Assembly (NCBI RefSeq): GCF_928382285.1
Contig: NZ_CAKMSS010000001.1
Location: forward strand, 186,001-250,000
Length of the DNA: 64,000 nt
Direction of reading: 5' to 3'
DNA from: Rothia nasimurium
GTDB taxonomy: Bacteria; Actinomycetota; Actinomycetes; Actinomycetales; Micrococcaceae
The translations under genes and the position numbers were made by a program. Below, piece by piece: positions 16,117-24,620 of the stretch (position 1 is its first letter; every line of letters begins with the position of its first letter). Under the pieces are notes generated by a model. The model was given only the letters and a program-made list of their open reading frames with translations, ran no database searches and was not told where the DNA came from.

Positions 16117-18069
16117 GTGAGAAATATTAGGAGCGCGGCCACCCGCCTGATTTTTGGTGCCCCCGTCACCAGCAGGCACGCCAAGAAGGGCAACCTGCCC
16201 AAACGCCGTGCCCTACCCCTCTTCGGGGCGGACGGGTTCTCGTCGGTTGCCTATGCCCCCGACGAAATTCTGCTGACCCTGCTCCTGGCCGGCCACGGTG
16301 CCTTAGCCTACTCGCCCCTGGTGGGGCTGGGTATTGCCCTGATTCTGCTGGTTGTGGTGGGTGCCTACCGCTATAACATCCAGCATGTGGGGGAGCACGG
16401 CGACTTCGCCCTGGTGCACCAGAACCTGGGGATAACCGCCGCTATCGTGCTGGGCGCTGCCCTGATGGTTGACTTTATGCTCACGGTTGCGGTGTCGCTG
16501 TCTTCTGCTGCCCAGTACCTTGAATCGATTACCCCGGTACTGCTGGGGCATCAGCGGCTGATTGCCTGTTCCCTCATTGCTCTGGTGACCTTTATCTGTC
16601 TGCGCGGCCTCAAGGTGATGCTGCGGGTGTCGCACCTTCCCTCCTACGTCTTTTTGGTGCTGCTTGCAGTAACCGTGGCCTGCGGTCTCATTGCGGACGC
16701 CACCGGGCAGCTCGGGCGCGCAGTATCGGCTGAGTACACGGTGGTGGTACCCGACGGTGCTGCCGAGGTGCTGACCACCCAGCTCGGTGTTGGCCTGCTG
16801 TTGGTGAGGGCTTTTGCCTCGGGTTCTGTGGCGCTGACCGGGGTAAACACCGTCAGTAACGCCGTGAAGGCCTTTGCGCCGCCGCGTCAGCGCAACGCTG
16901 CCACCAGCCTGATGGTGATTGGCGGCCTGTCTGCCCTGTCCCTGCTGGGGGTGCTCTACCTGGCCCGGCAAACCGGGGTGGTCAGCGTCCTTGACCCAGC
17001 TCAGGGGCTGCTGATCAACGGGCAGCCCGCGGGCGAAGACTTCCACCAGGTACCCGCTCTACTCCAAATCACCGACGCTATCTTCGGCATCCCCCTGGCC
17101 AGCGTCCTGCTGGGCGCAGCCACCATCGGAGTGCTCATCGTGGCGGCCATGACGGCCTTCACCGGCTTCCCCATGCTAGCGACCACCATCGCCGCGAAGC
17201 AGTACCTACCGGTGCACCTCTCAGCGCGCAGCTCCACCGCGCTCTACGCCAACGGCGTGCTGGCCCTGGGATCCAGCTCTATGCTGCTGGTCGCTATCGT
17301 CGGCCCCAACGTGCACGCCCTGGTGCAGATGTACATTGTGGGTGTCTTTACTGCCATGACCCTCACCCAGTACGCGGTGCTCCGCAACCGCTGGCGGGCC
17401 CAGCGCATCACCCTCGATACTAAAAAACGCCGCACCCTCTGGCGCGACATCGGCATCAGCGCCATCGGTACCGGCGCATCGGTTACCGTGCTCGTGGTCA
17501 TCATTCTTACCAAGTTCACCCACGGTGCCTGGGTCACCGTGCTGCTCATTCTTCTTCTGACCTGGCTCATGATCAAAACCAACAAACACTACAGCAATAT
17601 CGACCGGCAGCTAGCCCTCTCAGCCGACCCCGAACAACTGGCCGCAGACCGGGCGCTGCCCTCCCGCGTCCACGCCCTCATCTACGTTGAGCGGGTACGC
17701 AAACCTGTGCTCCGGGCCCTCGCCTACGCACGGGCCTCCCGCCCCTCGTCCATCGAAGCTCTCGTGGTGAACGTGGACGAAGCCCGCACCCGCGAAAACA
17801 TCGACACCTGGGAAGCCCTCGAACTGCCCGTCGACCTGACCGTACTGGACTCGCCCTACCGCAACCCCGCCGCCAGCGTGCTCGAATACGTGCAGCAGAT
17901 GCGCCAAAAATCCCCCCGCGACGTACTCGTGGTCTACCTGCCCGAATACGTGGTCTCCCACTGGTGGCAGGGCATCTTCCACCGCCGCACCGTGCACAAA
18001 CTCAAAGCCCGCCTGCGCCACGAACCGGGCGTCGTCGTGGCCTCCGTGCCCTGGCAAATCGAACGATAA
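16117..18069 (+). CDS. KimA-like APC-superfamily potassium importer
   Basis: Start placed at GTG 16117 (MRNIRSAATRLIFGAP...) because family members start about 14 residues before the G-P/G-R turn; in-frame GTGs at 16066 and 16081 are alternatives, and none has a good ribosome-binding site. 650 residues. The membrane domain has about 12 segments and matches Bacillus KimA in LPLFGADGFSSVAYAPDEILL, ALMVDFMLTVAVSLSSAAQYL, RAFASGSVALTGVNTVSNAVKAF and FTGFPMLATTIAAKQYLP. The C-terminal 165 residues form a universal-stress-like cytoplasmic domain (VHALIYVERVRKPVLRALAYA ... VLVVYLPEYVVSHWWQGIFH). KimA takes up K+ with H+ and is inhibited by c-di-AMP. A run of nine G lies at 16035-16043, upstream. Confidence 0.83.
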   Translation: MRNIRSAATRLIFGAPVTSRHAKKGNLPKRRALPLFGADGFSSVAYAPDEILLTLLLAGHGALAYSPLVGLGIALILLVVVGAYRYNIQHVGEHGDFALVHQNLGITAAIVLGAALMVDFMLTVAVSLSSAAQYLESITPVLLGHQRLIACSLIALVTFICLRGLKVMLRVSHLPSYVFLVLLAVTVACGLIADATGQLGRAVSAEYTVVVPDGAAEVLTTQLGVGLLLVRAFASGSVALTGVNTVSNAVKAFAPPRQRNAATSLMVIGGLSALSLLGVLYLARQTGVVSVLDPAQGLLINGQPAGEDFHQVPALLQITDAIFGIPLASVLLGAATIGVLIVAAMTAFTGFPMLATTIAAKQYLPVHLSARSSTALYANGVLALGSSSMLLVAIVGPNVHALVQMYIVGVFTAMTLTQYAVLRNRWRAQRITLDTKKRRTLWRDIGISAIGTGASVTVLVVIILTKFTHGAWVTVLLILLLTWLMIKTNKHYSNIDRQLALSADPEQLAADRALPSRVHALIYVERVRKPVLRALAYARASRPSSIEALVVNVDEARTRENIDTWEALELPVDLTVLDSPYRNPAASVLEYVQQMRQKSPRDVLVVYLPEYVVSHWWQGIFHRRTVHKLKARLRHEPGVVVASVPWQIER

Positions 18070-18108
18070 AATACAAACCCACCGAGCCACCCTCAAAGCG
18101 AGAAACAC

Positions 18109-19569
18109 ATGTCTACCACCCCCACAACACCCGAACCCGCTATCGGCGACCTCCTAGAACTCACCCCCGAGCGTCCGGCCCACGGCGGCGCCCTCGTCGC
18201 TAGAGCGGGCGACCGCGTCATCTTCGTCCGCCACGGAGTCGTGGGGGAGACCGCCACCGCCCGCATCACCGGCCGCGGCCCCAAAGGCCGCTTCTTCTTC
18301 GCAGACGTCGTCTCCGTAGAGACCCCCGCACCGCAGCGCCGCCCCCACCCCTGGGCACCGGCGGACGCGCTCGCGTCCGCTCACCCCCTCGGCGGTATGG
18401 AATATGGCCACCTGGACCTAGCGACCCAGCGGGCCTACAAGCAGCAGATTGTGACCGAACAGCTGGTGCGCCTGGGCGGGGTGCCAGAAAACCACCCGCT
18501 ACTGGCCAACCTGCCGGTCCATGCCCTGCCCGGTGATGAGCAGGGTCTGCACTGGCGCACCCGAGTGCATTTTGCAGTGGAGCGCGAGAGCCAGCAGATC
18601 GCCATGTTCCCGCACTCTAGCTCGGTGCCTGTCCCCGTTACGGGCTTCCCCCTGGCCGATGAGCGCATCGAGGCCCTAGAACTGCATCGGCTCAAGCTGG
18701 CCGGTATCACCCGGGTTGATGTGGCTGTAGCAGCCACCGATATGCTAGCTGTGGTCTTTACCGTGTCAGCGCGGACTACGCCTGCTGAGATTGCCGAAGG
18801 CATCGAAGAGCAGGCCCGGGCCCTGTGGGGGTCGCTGGAAGAGCGCATGATCACCCTGGTCTTTACCCCCGAGAAAAAGGGCGGACGCCGCCGCGGCACC
18901 AAACCTGCCGACGTCATCGCCGGTGCCGCCAACCCCAATCTGTTGGAAACCGCCACCGTCTACGCCCAGGACTTCTACTGGAACGTGGCTGCTACCGGCT
19001 TCTGGCAAATCCACCGGGCTGCCCCCGAGGTGCTGGGTAACGCCGTGCTTGAGGCTGCCCGCCTGAAAAAGGGGATGACGGTCTACGACCTTTACGCAGG
19101 TGCGGGCTTCTTCACCGCACTGGCCGCTGACGCGGTGGGGGACAGGGGCACGGTGCTGTCCGTTGAGGGATCCCCGGTGACCAGCAGCAACGCGTCCGAG
19201 AACTTTGGCGACGAAGGCCCGTCACGCACTCACAGGTCTGAGCGGACGCGTGTGCGCGTGGAACGCGGGGACGTCGCCCGGGTGCTTGAGAAGATCAGCG
19301 GTGAGGTGGCCGAGGGGCGCTACGCCGCCCCGGACGTGGTGATTTGCGACCCGTCTCGTGAGGGCGCAGGCCGTACCGTGATGGAGCAGGTATCTGACCT
19401 GAACCCCTCCACCCTGGTCTATGTGGCCTGCGACCCGGCAGCCCTGGGGCGCGACACCGGCTATCTGCGCGCAGCGGGCTGGCGACTTGTACGCGTTGAA
19501 GCCTTCGACATGTACCCTAACACCCACCACGTGGAAGCGGTAGCGGTGTTTAGCCGGTACGGGGCCTAG
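18109..19569 (+). CDS. TRAM-domain class I SAM-dependent RNA (uracil-5) methyltransferase
   Basis: 486 residues. N-terminal TRAM RNA-binding domain (about 8-70: IGDLLELTPERPAHGGALVARAGDRVIFVRHGVVGETATARITG). The central part binds RNA. The C-terminal SAM domain has DLYAGAGFFTALAADAVG (motif I), VICDPSREGAG (motif IV), VYVACDPAALGRD with the nucleophilic Cys of the RumA/TrmA family, and the catalytic-base Glu in HHVEAVAVF. No obvious N-terminal Cys cluster for an iron-sulfur centre is seen, unlike RlmD. It methylates a uridine in tRNA or rRNA; the exact target cannot be told. A long palindromic element follows the stop. Confidence 0.85.
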   Translation: MSTTPTTPEPAIGDLLELTPERPAHGGALVARAGDRVIFVRHGVVGETATARITGRGPKGRFFFADVVSVETPAPQRRPHPWAPADALASAHPLGGMEYGHLDLATQRAYKQQIVTEQLVRLGGVPENHPLLANLPVHALPGDEQGLHWRTRVHFAVERESQQIAMFPHSSSVPVPVTGFPLADERIEALELHRLKLAGITRVDVAVAATDMLAVVFTVSARTTPAEIAEGIEEQARALWGSLEERMITLVFTPEKKGGRRRGTKPADVIAGAANPNLLETATVYAQDFYWNVAATGFWQIHRAAPEVLGNAVLEAARLKKGMTVYDLYAGAGFFTALAADAVGDRGTVLSVEGSPVTSSNASENFGDEGPSRTHRSERTRVRVERGDVARVLEKISGEVAEGRYAAPDVVICDPSREGAGRTVMEQVSDLNPSTLVYVACDPAALGRDTGYLRAAGWRLVRVEAFDMYPNTHHVEAVAVFSRYGA

Positions 19570-19600
19570 GCAAGACGCTGCGAAAGGAGCAGAATCTCTG

Positions 19601-19742
19601 AGGCTTATTCAGAAGAGGTTACGCAGGCTCACGCTCGCTGCCGACCCTCTCGCTGGTTCGCTTCGCTCACAAGCGATTCACGCCAGCCCCGAGCCAGCAG
19701 CTTCGCTGTGAGCCTGCTTCACCTATCCTTATGAATAAGCCT
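19601..19742 (-). repeat. Palindromic intergenic element, copy A
   Basis: Outer arms AGGCTTATTCA (19601-19611) and TGAATAAGCCT (19732-19742), and inner arms GCAGGCTCAC (19623-19632) and GTGAGCCTGC (19708-19717). On the minus strand the core reads CTGCTGGCTCGG, GGCTGGCGTGAATCGCT and later GAGAGGGTCGGCAG, shared with the elements at 31948-32043 and 56252-56366. It lies between convergent genes. Probably a bidirectional terminator or a structured mobile repeat. Confidence 0.8.
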
Positions 19743-19743
19743 T

Positions 19744-20337
19744 CTAGATGGTTCCGTCTGAGTCTTCTTGCAGAGTTAGTCCTCGTCGTAGGGCTCCCTC
19801 AATAAAGAACAGTGTGGCAATAAAGAGAACCGTTATGAGCCCCTGGTCTGACATAAAAGTTGGTTCTGACTCAAGCTTGCTGAGCCCTACGGATTTTTCT
19901 ATTCCGCGGGCGGTTAAATCGGTGAGTAGGGAGTACCCAATCATTCCGATAAGTAGTACAACGGGGACAACCCGAAGGCGGTTCAGAGCCTTCAGCGTGA
20001 AATCTGCCTTGCGGTAAAAAGACTTAGCGACTTGATGAAGAAGTACAGCTACACAAAGGTACATGAGGAACTTCCATGCAAAAGCCGACCAAGCCAGAAC
20101 CTGGGTTCCCGTGTTAAGCCCCTCGGAACTGACCCAGTAGGTACCGCCCTCTAGCTCAGGATTGTAGCGGTGAAGAGAGCTGGGAATTCCCTGCTCTGGC
20201 CACTGCACAAAGGCAAGGTAAAGAATAAGTACTACAGCAAAAGCTGTATAGCCTGTCGCAACTGAGAACTGGTATTCAGCAGGCTGGGGCTTGCTGTTGT
20301 CGGCTGTAAGACCAAAGTAGTTTGATAGAGCTTTCAT
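19744..20337 (-). CDS. DUF2975 family membrane protein
   Basis: 197 residues with four predicted membrane segments (about 28-45, 82-105, 120-142 and 166-183). The pattern KFLMYLCVAVLLHQVAKSFYRKADFTLKALNRLRVVPVVLLIGMIGYSLLTDLTARGIE is typical of DUF2975. Its start overlaps the stop of the HTH gene by 4 nt (ATGA), so the two are translationally coupled. DUF2975 proteins are almost always paired with a YozG-like Xre regulator. The physiological role of the pair is not known. Confidence 0.85.
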   Translation of the reverse strand: MKALSNYFGLTADNSKPQPAEYQFSVATGYTAFAVVLILYLAFVQWPEQGIPSSLHRYNPELEGGTYWVSSEGLNTGTQVLAWSAFAWKFLMYLCVAVLLHQVAKSFYRKADFTLKALNRLRVVPVVLLIGMIGYSLLTDLTARGIEKSVGLSKLESEPTFMSDQGLITVLFIATLFFIEGALRRGLTLQEDSDGTI

Positions 20338-20570
20338 GAGTCTTTTCCTTCGTCCTTGTAGGTAAAGATGTCACCAGGGGTGCAGTCGAGCACCCGGCAG
20401 AGGGCGGTGAGGGTGGTAAACCGGACGGCGCGGGCGCGGTTATTTTTCAGTATGGAAAGATTTGCAACAGAGACCCCTACTTGATTTGAGAGCTCCACCA
20501 GGCTCATGTTGCGCTCTGCAAGGAGGTTATCTAAGTGGCAGGTGATGCTGTGTCCTTCTTCTGATGCCAT
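20334..20570 (-). CDS. Xre/YozG-type helix-turn-helix regulator
   Basis: 78 residues, single Cro/C1-type HTH: HLDNLLAERNMSLVELSNQVGVSVANLSILKNNRARAVRFTTLTALCRVLDCTPGDIFTY. The 'VANLSILKN-RA--RF-TL-ALC-VL-C-PGDI' pattern is characteristic of the YozG family. First gene of a two-gene operon with DUF2975. Two near-identical 19-bp palindromes lie 23-72 bp upstream of its start, which argues for autoregulation. Confidence 0.9.
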   Translation of the reverse strand: MASEEGHSITCHLDNLLAERNMSLVELSNQVGVSVANLSILKNNRARAVRFTTLTALCRVLDCTPGDIFTYKDEGKDS

Positions 20571-20592
20571 AGGGTCCTTTGGTGCGGTAAGT

Positions 20593-20642
20593 CATATTGA
20601 TTATCAATATGGCCCTATCGTTTCATATTGAAAATCGATATG
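20593..20642. promoter_or_regulatory. Tandem 19-bp palindromic operators upstream of the HTH/DUF2975 operon
   Basis: CATATTGATTATCAATATG (20593-20611) is a perfect 9+1+9 palindrome. CATATTGAAAATCGATATG (20624-20642) is a second, slightly degenerate copy. Centres are 31 bp apart, about three helical turns, which suits cooperative binding of two HTH dimers on one DNA face. Confidence 0.75.
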
Positions 20643-20682
20643 CAAGGCTTCTTTGAGCCCATCATGAAAAGAAAAGACCAGA

Positions 20683-20723
20683 AAATCAGAAAAACCCACC
20701 TAGTTCGTGGGTTTTTCTGATTT
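20683..20723. terminator. Bidirectional hairpin terminator between the HTH promoter and DUF7455 gene
   Basis: 17-bp stem (20683-20699 with 20707-20723) with a 7-nt loop. The arm AAATCAGAAAAACCCAC is A-rich at its start, so both strands end in T-rich sequence. It is best explained as the terminator of the DUF7455 gene on the minus strand. Confidence 0.75.
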
Positions 20724-20768
20724 AAATGGTACCTACCCGGCGGGGTGGGGCGGGCAGGGGAGCAGACG

Positions 20769-20966
20769 TTAGCTCAGGCGGTCAGTCTGGTCGTCCCACT
20801 CGGCCGCTACAGCGCGCAGGGCCTCTTCCTTGGCACGAGCATGGTGGCCGCAGAAGAGCAGGTCCAAACCTGACTCCATCACCACACGCACATAGGCCTG
20901 GGCGCCGCAGGCATCGCACCGGTCAGCAGCTGTCAGTTCGCGGCGGGTCTCAAGAGTTGCACTCAC
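20769..20966 (-). CDS. DUF7455 family small Cys-containing protein
   Basis: 65 residues. Two Cys-containing knuckles, DRCDACGAQAYV and LLFCGHHARA, fit a single zinc site (Cys, Cys, Cys, His). It ends in an Ala/Asp-rich helix. The family is widespread in Actinobacteria and often sits close to parE or the principal sigma factor gene; here parE follows divergently. Function unknown. Confidence 0.8.
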   Translation of the reverse strand: MSATLETRRELTAADRCDACGAQAYVRVVMESGLDLLFCGHHARAKEEALRAVAAEWDDQTDRLS

Positions 20967-21189
20967 GATAGGCTCCTTTCAAAAGCTTTCTTTCTTACCC
21001 TCCATACAATCACCGACCGGGCCGCCCCGCACGTCCTTTCGCCCACAGCGCTAAACCCCTGGCGTCAGCCCAAGCCGACGCCGGGCGTCCGCACCGGCAC
21101 AGCTCAGGCACAGCAGCGGCAAGACCCGCCAAACCGAACACGTGTACTACACTAGATAGGCACCCCGTCCATACCTGCAGGAGAGTTTC

Positions 21190-23283
21190 GTGGCAGCAAA
21201 CAACTACACCGCCCGCAACCTATCGGTGCTCGAAGGCCTCGAAGCCGTACGCAAGCGACCCGGCATGTACATCGGCTCCACCGACTCGCGCGGCCTTATG
21301 CACTGCCTCTGGGAAATCATCGACAACTCGGTCGATGAGGCCCTGGCCGGGTATGGCCAGTCCATCCAGGTCATCCTCTATAAGGACGGCTCAGTTGAGG
21401 TTCAGGACGACGGCCGCGGCGTGCCCACCGACATCGAACCCCGCACCGGCCTCTCCGGTGTTGAGGTGGTCTACACCAAGCTGCACGCCGGTGGTAAGTT
21501 CGGCGGCGGCTCCTACAACGCCTCGGGCGGCCTGCACGGTGTGGGTGCCTCGGTCGTCAACGCGCTCTCATCCCGCCTGGACGTACAGGTGGACCGCGGT
21601 GGCAAGACCTACCAGATGAGCTTCCGCCACGGCGTGCCCGGGATCTTCGAGGACGCCCGCACTCCCAAGCCCGACGCCCCCTTCACCGCTTCCACCGACG
21701 CCCTGCAGGTGGTGGGTAAGGCTAAGCGCGGGGTCACCGGAACCCGCGTGCGCTACTGGGCCGACCCCATGATTTTCACTCCGGACGCCCGGTTCAGCTA
21801 CGAGAACCTGGCGGCTCGTGCGCGCCAGACCGCCTTCCTGATTCCAGGCCTGCGGATTGCCGTGCGCGACGAACGCCGCCTACCCGGCACCCCCGGCGAA
21901 TTTGAGACCGTTGAGGAGGTCTTCCAGCACGATGGCGGTATCTCTGAGTTCGTGGACTACCTTGCCCACGACCAGGCCGTAACCGACATCTGGCGCTTCA
22001 CCGGCACCGATACCTTCACCGAGACCGTCCCTGTGCTTGACGCTGAGGGGCACTCCCAGCTGACCGAAGTGGAACGCGAGTGCGAGGTTGATGTTGCCCT
22101 GCGCTGGGGTACCGGCTACGAAACCAAGCTGCGCACCTTCGTCAACATCATCGCCACCCCCAAGGGCGGCACCCACCAGACCGGCTTTGAGCAGGGCCTG
22201 CTCAAGACCTTCCGCAAGCACATTGCCGATAATGCGCGTAAGTTCAAAGCTGGCACCGACAAGATCGAAAAGGACGACGTGCTGGCGGGGCTGACCGCTG
22301 TGCTCACCGTGCGTCTGGCTGAGCCCCAGTTTGAGGGCCAGACCAAGGAGATTCTGGGTACCCCGGCGGTGCGTCAGATTGTCTCCAAGGTGGTTGCCAA
22401 GCAGCTGGCGGCCAAGCTGAACTCCACCGCCCGGGGCGAGAAGACCCAGGCAGCGGCTGTGTCTGAAAAGGTGGTCGCCGAGATGAAGTCGCGTATTTCG
22501 GCGCGAGTTCACAAGGAAACCCAGCGCCGCAAGAATGCCCTGGAAACCTCGTCGATGCCCACCAAGCTGGTGGACTGCCGGTCTACCGATGTTGAGAAGT
22601 CTGAGCTCTTTATTGTGGAGGGCGACTCGGCACTCGGCACAGCCCGCCTAGCGCGGTCCTCGACCTACCAGGCCCTTTTGCCCATTCGCGGCAAGATTCT
22701 GAACGTGCAGAAGGCCTCCCTGACCGACATGCTGGCTAACGCCGAGTGCGCCGCCATTATTCAGGTCATTGGGGCTGGCTCTGGCCGCACCTTCGACCTG
22801 GAGCAGAAGCGCTATAACAAGATCATCATGATGACGGACGCGGACGTGGACGGCGCCCACATTCGCACCCTGCTGCTGACCCTCTTCTACCGTTACATGC
22901 GGCCGCTGGTTGAGGCAGGCCACGTTTACGCTGCCGTACCGCCCCTGCATCGGGTTGAGGTGGTTAATCGTGGCAAGGCTAATGAGATGGTGTACACCTA
23001 TTCTGAGAAGGAGCTCCACGAGCTCTTGGATAGGTTGGAAGCTGAGGGCAAGAGCTATAAGGAACCAATCCAGCGCTATAAGGGCCTGGGTGAGATGGAC
23101 GCTGACCAGCTGGCGGAGACCACCATGGATCCCCGTCACCGTATGCTCCGCCGGGTTCGGGTTGAGGACGCTGAGGCCGCCGAGAGGGCCTTTACCCTGT
23201 TGATGGGCTCAGAAGTTGCTCCGCGTAAGGACTTCATTATCCGCGGTGCGACCAAGCTCGACCACACAGCTATCGACGCTTAA
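21190..23283 (+). CDS. parE: DNA topoisomerase IV subunit B (type IIA, GyrB/ParE family)
   Basis: 697 residues from GTG 21190, with AGGAGAG 5-6 nt upstream. GHKL ATPase: [35 protein letters not shown]. The transducer domain has [31 protein letters not shown] (catalytic Glu) and [16 protein letters not shown] (DxD metal site). The C-terminal [12 protein letters not shown] is conserved. It pairs with the ParC gene at 32064-34631; the usual gyrB sits beside dnaN/recF elsewhere, so this non-dnaA-linked pair is called topoisomerase IV. It decatenates and relaxes chromosomes. TACACT at 21148-21153 is a possible -10. Confidence 0.9.
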   Translation: MAANNYTARNLSVLEGLEAVRKRPGMYIGSTDSRGLMHCLWEIIDNSVDEALAGYGQSIQVILYKDGSVEVQDDGRGVPTDIEPRTGLSGVEVVYTKLHAGGKFGGGSYNASGGLHGVGASVVNALSSRLDVQVDRGGKTYQMSFRHGVPGIFEDARTPKPDAPFTASTDALQVVGKAKRGVTGTRVRYWADPMIFTPDARFSYENLAARARQTAFLIPGLRIAVRDERRLPGTPGEFETVEEVFQHDGGISEFVDYLAHDQAVTDIWRFTGTDTFTETVPVLDAEGHSQLTEVERECEVDVALRWGTGYETKLRTFVNIIATPKGGTHQTGFEQGLLKTFRKHIADNARKFKAGTDKIEKDDVLAGLTAVLTVRLAEPQFEGQTKEILGTPAVRQIVSKVVAKQLAAKLNSTARGEKTQAAAVSEKVVAEMKSRISARVHKETQRRKNALETSSMPTKLVDCRSTDVEKSELFIVEGDSALGTARLARSSTYQALLPIRGKILNVQKASLTDMLANAECAAIIQVIGAGSGRTFDLEQKRYNKIIMMTDADVDGAHIRTLLLTLFYRYMRPLVEAGHVYAAVPPLHRVEVVNRGKANEMVYTYSEKELHELLDRLEAEGKSYKEPIQRYKGLGEMDADQLAETTMDPRHRMLRRVRVEDAEAAERAFTLLMGSEVAPRKDFIIRGATKLDHTAIDA

Positions 23284-23310
23284 GCGTGTTGTGGGCAGGG
23301 GAAGGGTAAA

Positions 23311-24336
23311 ATGTTGTGCATGACACATGCAATGAAGCACCCTGTTACTGTCACCGTTACTGGCGCCGCTGGCCAGATAGGGTACGCCAGCCTCTTCCGC
23401 ATCGTGGCAGGTGAAATGCTGGGCCCCGATACTCCAGTGCGCCTGCGCCTGCTCGAAATTCCTGCCGGTCTCAAGGCCGCTGAGGGCACCGCGATGGAGC
23501 TTGCCGACTGCGCCTTCCCCCTGCTTGAATCTGTCGATATCACCGATGACCCCTCCGTTGGCTTCGACGGCACCAATATTGCCCTGCTCATTGGCTCCCG
23601 CCCCCGCATAAAGGGCATGGAGCGTGCCGACCTGCTCGAAGCCAACGGCGGTATTTTCTCGGTGCAGGGGAGGGCTATCAACGACCGGGCCGCTGATGAT
23701 GTGAAAGTAGTTGTGGTGGGCAACCCGGCTAATACCAACGCCCTCATTGCCGCCTCCCATGCGCCGGACGTCCCCCTGGAACGGTTCACCGCCCTCACCC
23801 GCCTTGACCACCACCGGGCGGTTGCCCAGCTGGCTGCCGCCACCGGTGCTACCGTGCCCGAAATTGACGGCATCACCATCTGGGGTAACCACTCTGCCAG
23901 CCAGTACCCCGACCTCTTCCACGCCACCGTCGGCGGCCGCCCCGCTATCGACGCCCTTGCCGACAAGAACCTTGGTCAGACCTGGATCGAAGAAACCTTT
24001 ATTCCCACCGTTGCCCAGCGTGGAGCCGAAATTATCGCGGTGCGCGGTGGCTCGTCCGTCGCCTCCGCTGCCCATGCTGCCCTGGCCCACGTGCGTGACT
24101 GGGTGCTGGGAACGGGGGAGCGGACCACCTCTATGGCGGTGCCCTCCGACGGCTCCTACGGGGTGCCCGAGGGGCTCGTCAGCTCTTTCCCCGTCAAGTG
24201 TTCATCAGGTGGATATGAGATTGTTCACGGTTTGCAGCACTCAGATTTTGCCAGCCAGCGCATCGCGGCCTCTGTGGCTGAGCTGGTTGAAGAGAAGGAC
24301 GCCGTCGCCCAGCTTGGCCTGCTCGGGCCCCGCTAA
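23311..24336 (+). CDS. mdh: Malate dehydrogenase
   Basis: 341 residues; ATG 23311 has GGGGAAGGG 4 nt upstream, although Met codons 4 and 8 could also start it. NAD-binding [25 protein letters not shown] at the N-terminus, active-site loop [31 protein letters not shown], substrate Arg in [13 protein letters not shown], and catalytic His in [13 protein letters not shown]. Belongs to the type 2 (MDH, cytosolic-like) branch of the LDH/MDH superfamily. It interconverts malate and oxaloacetate in the TCA cycle; acnA of the same cycle lies further right. Its stop is followed by a terminator. Confidence 0.96.
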   Translation: MLCMTHAMKHPVTVTVTGAAGQIGYASLFRIVAGEMLGPDTPVRLRLLEIPAGLKAAEGTAMELADCAFPLLESVDITDDPSVGFDGTNIALLIGSRPRIKGMERADLLEANGGIFSVQGRAINDRAADDVKVVVVGNPANTNALIAASHAPDVPLERFTALTRLDHHRAVAQLAAATGATVPEIDGITIWGNHSASQYPDLFHATVGGRPAIDALADKNLGQTWIEETFIPTVAQRGAEIIAVRGGSSVASAAHAALAHVRDWVLGTGERTTSMAVPSDGSYGVPEGLVSSFPVKCSSGGYEIVHGLQHSDFASQRIAASVAELVEEKDAVAQLGLLGPR

Positions 24337-24402
24337 GACGCCCGCCCCGGCGTGACTAGACAAAGTGTCACTAACTGGGTGCCCGGTGTAAAAAACCTGC
24401 TG

Positions 24403-24438
24403 AGACTCCCGCTGAACCCTCTAGGTCAGCGGGAGTCT
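24403..24438 (+). terminator. Terminator between mdh and cydA
   Basis: AGACTCCCGCTGA (24403-24415) pairs with TCAGCGGGAGTCT (24426-24438), 13 bp with a 10-nt loop. The rest of the 284-bp gap holds the cyd promoter region, including an inverted TGACCT ... AGGTCA pair near 24451-24493. No known redox-regulator box is clear. Confidence 0.75.
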
Positions 24439-24620
24439 TAGCGTTTAAGTGACCTTTAGTGAAGCGTCAAATCACCTGGTGAAGAGGTCAAAACTACCCT
24501 AAGGGTACGCTCATGCAAGCCCGCTATCCTAGAGCACAACACACCCGCACCGTTGCGCCGGGCAGTCGGCAGAGATGCCAGCCCGCAGACGGTGCTTCAC
24601 TTTAACTCTCAAGGATGTCA

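Noticed and set aside
24440..24560. Rex-type operator upstream of cydA
   Set aside because: GTGA ... TCAC elements exist, but with 9-bp spacing instead of the 6 bp of known Rex sites; the match is not convincing.
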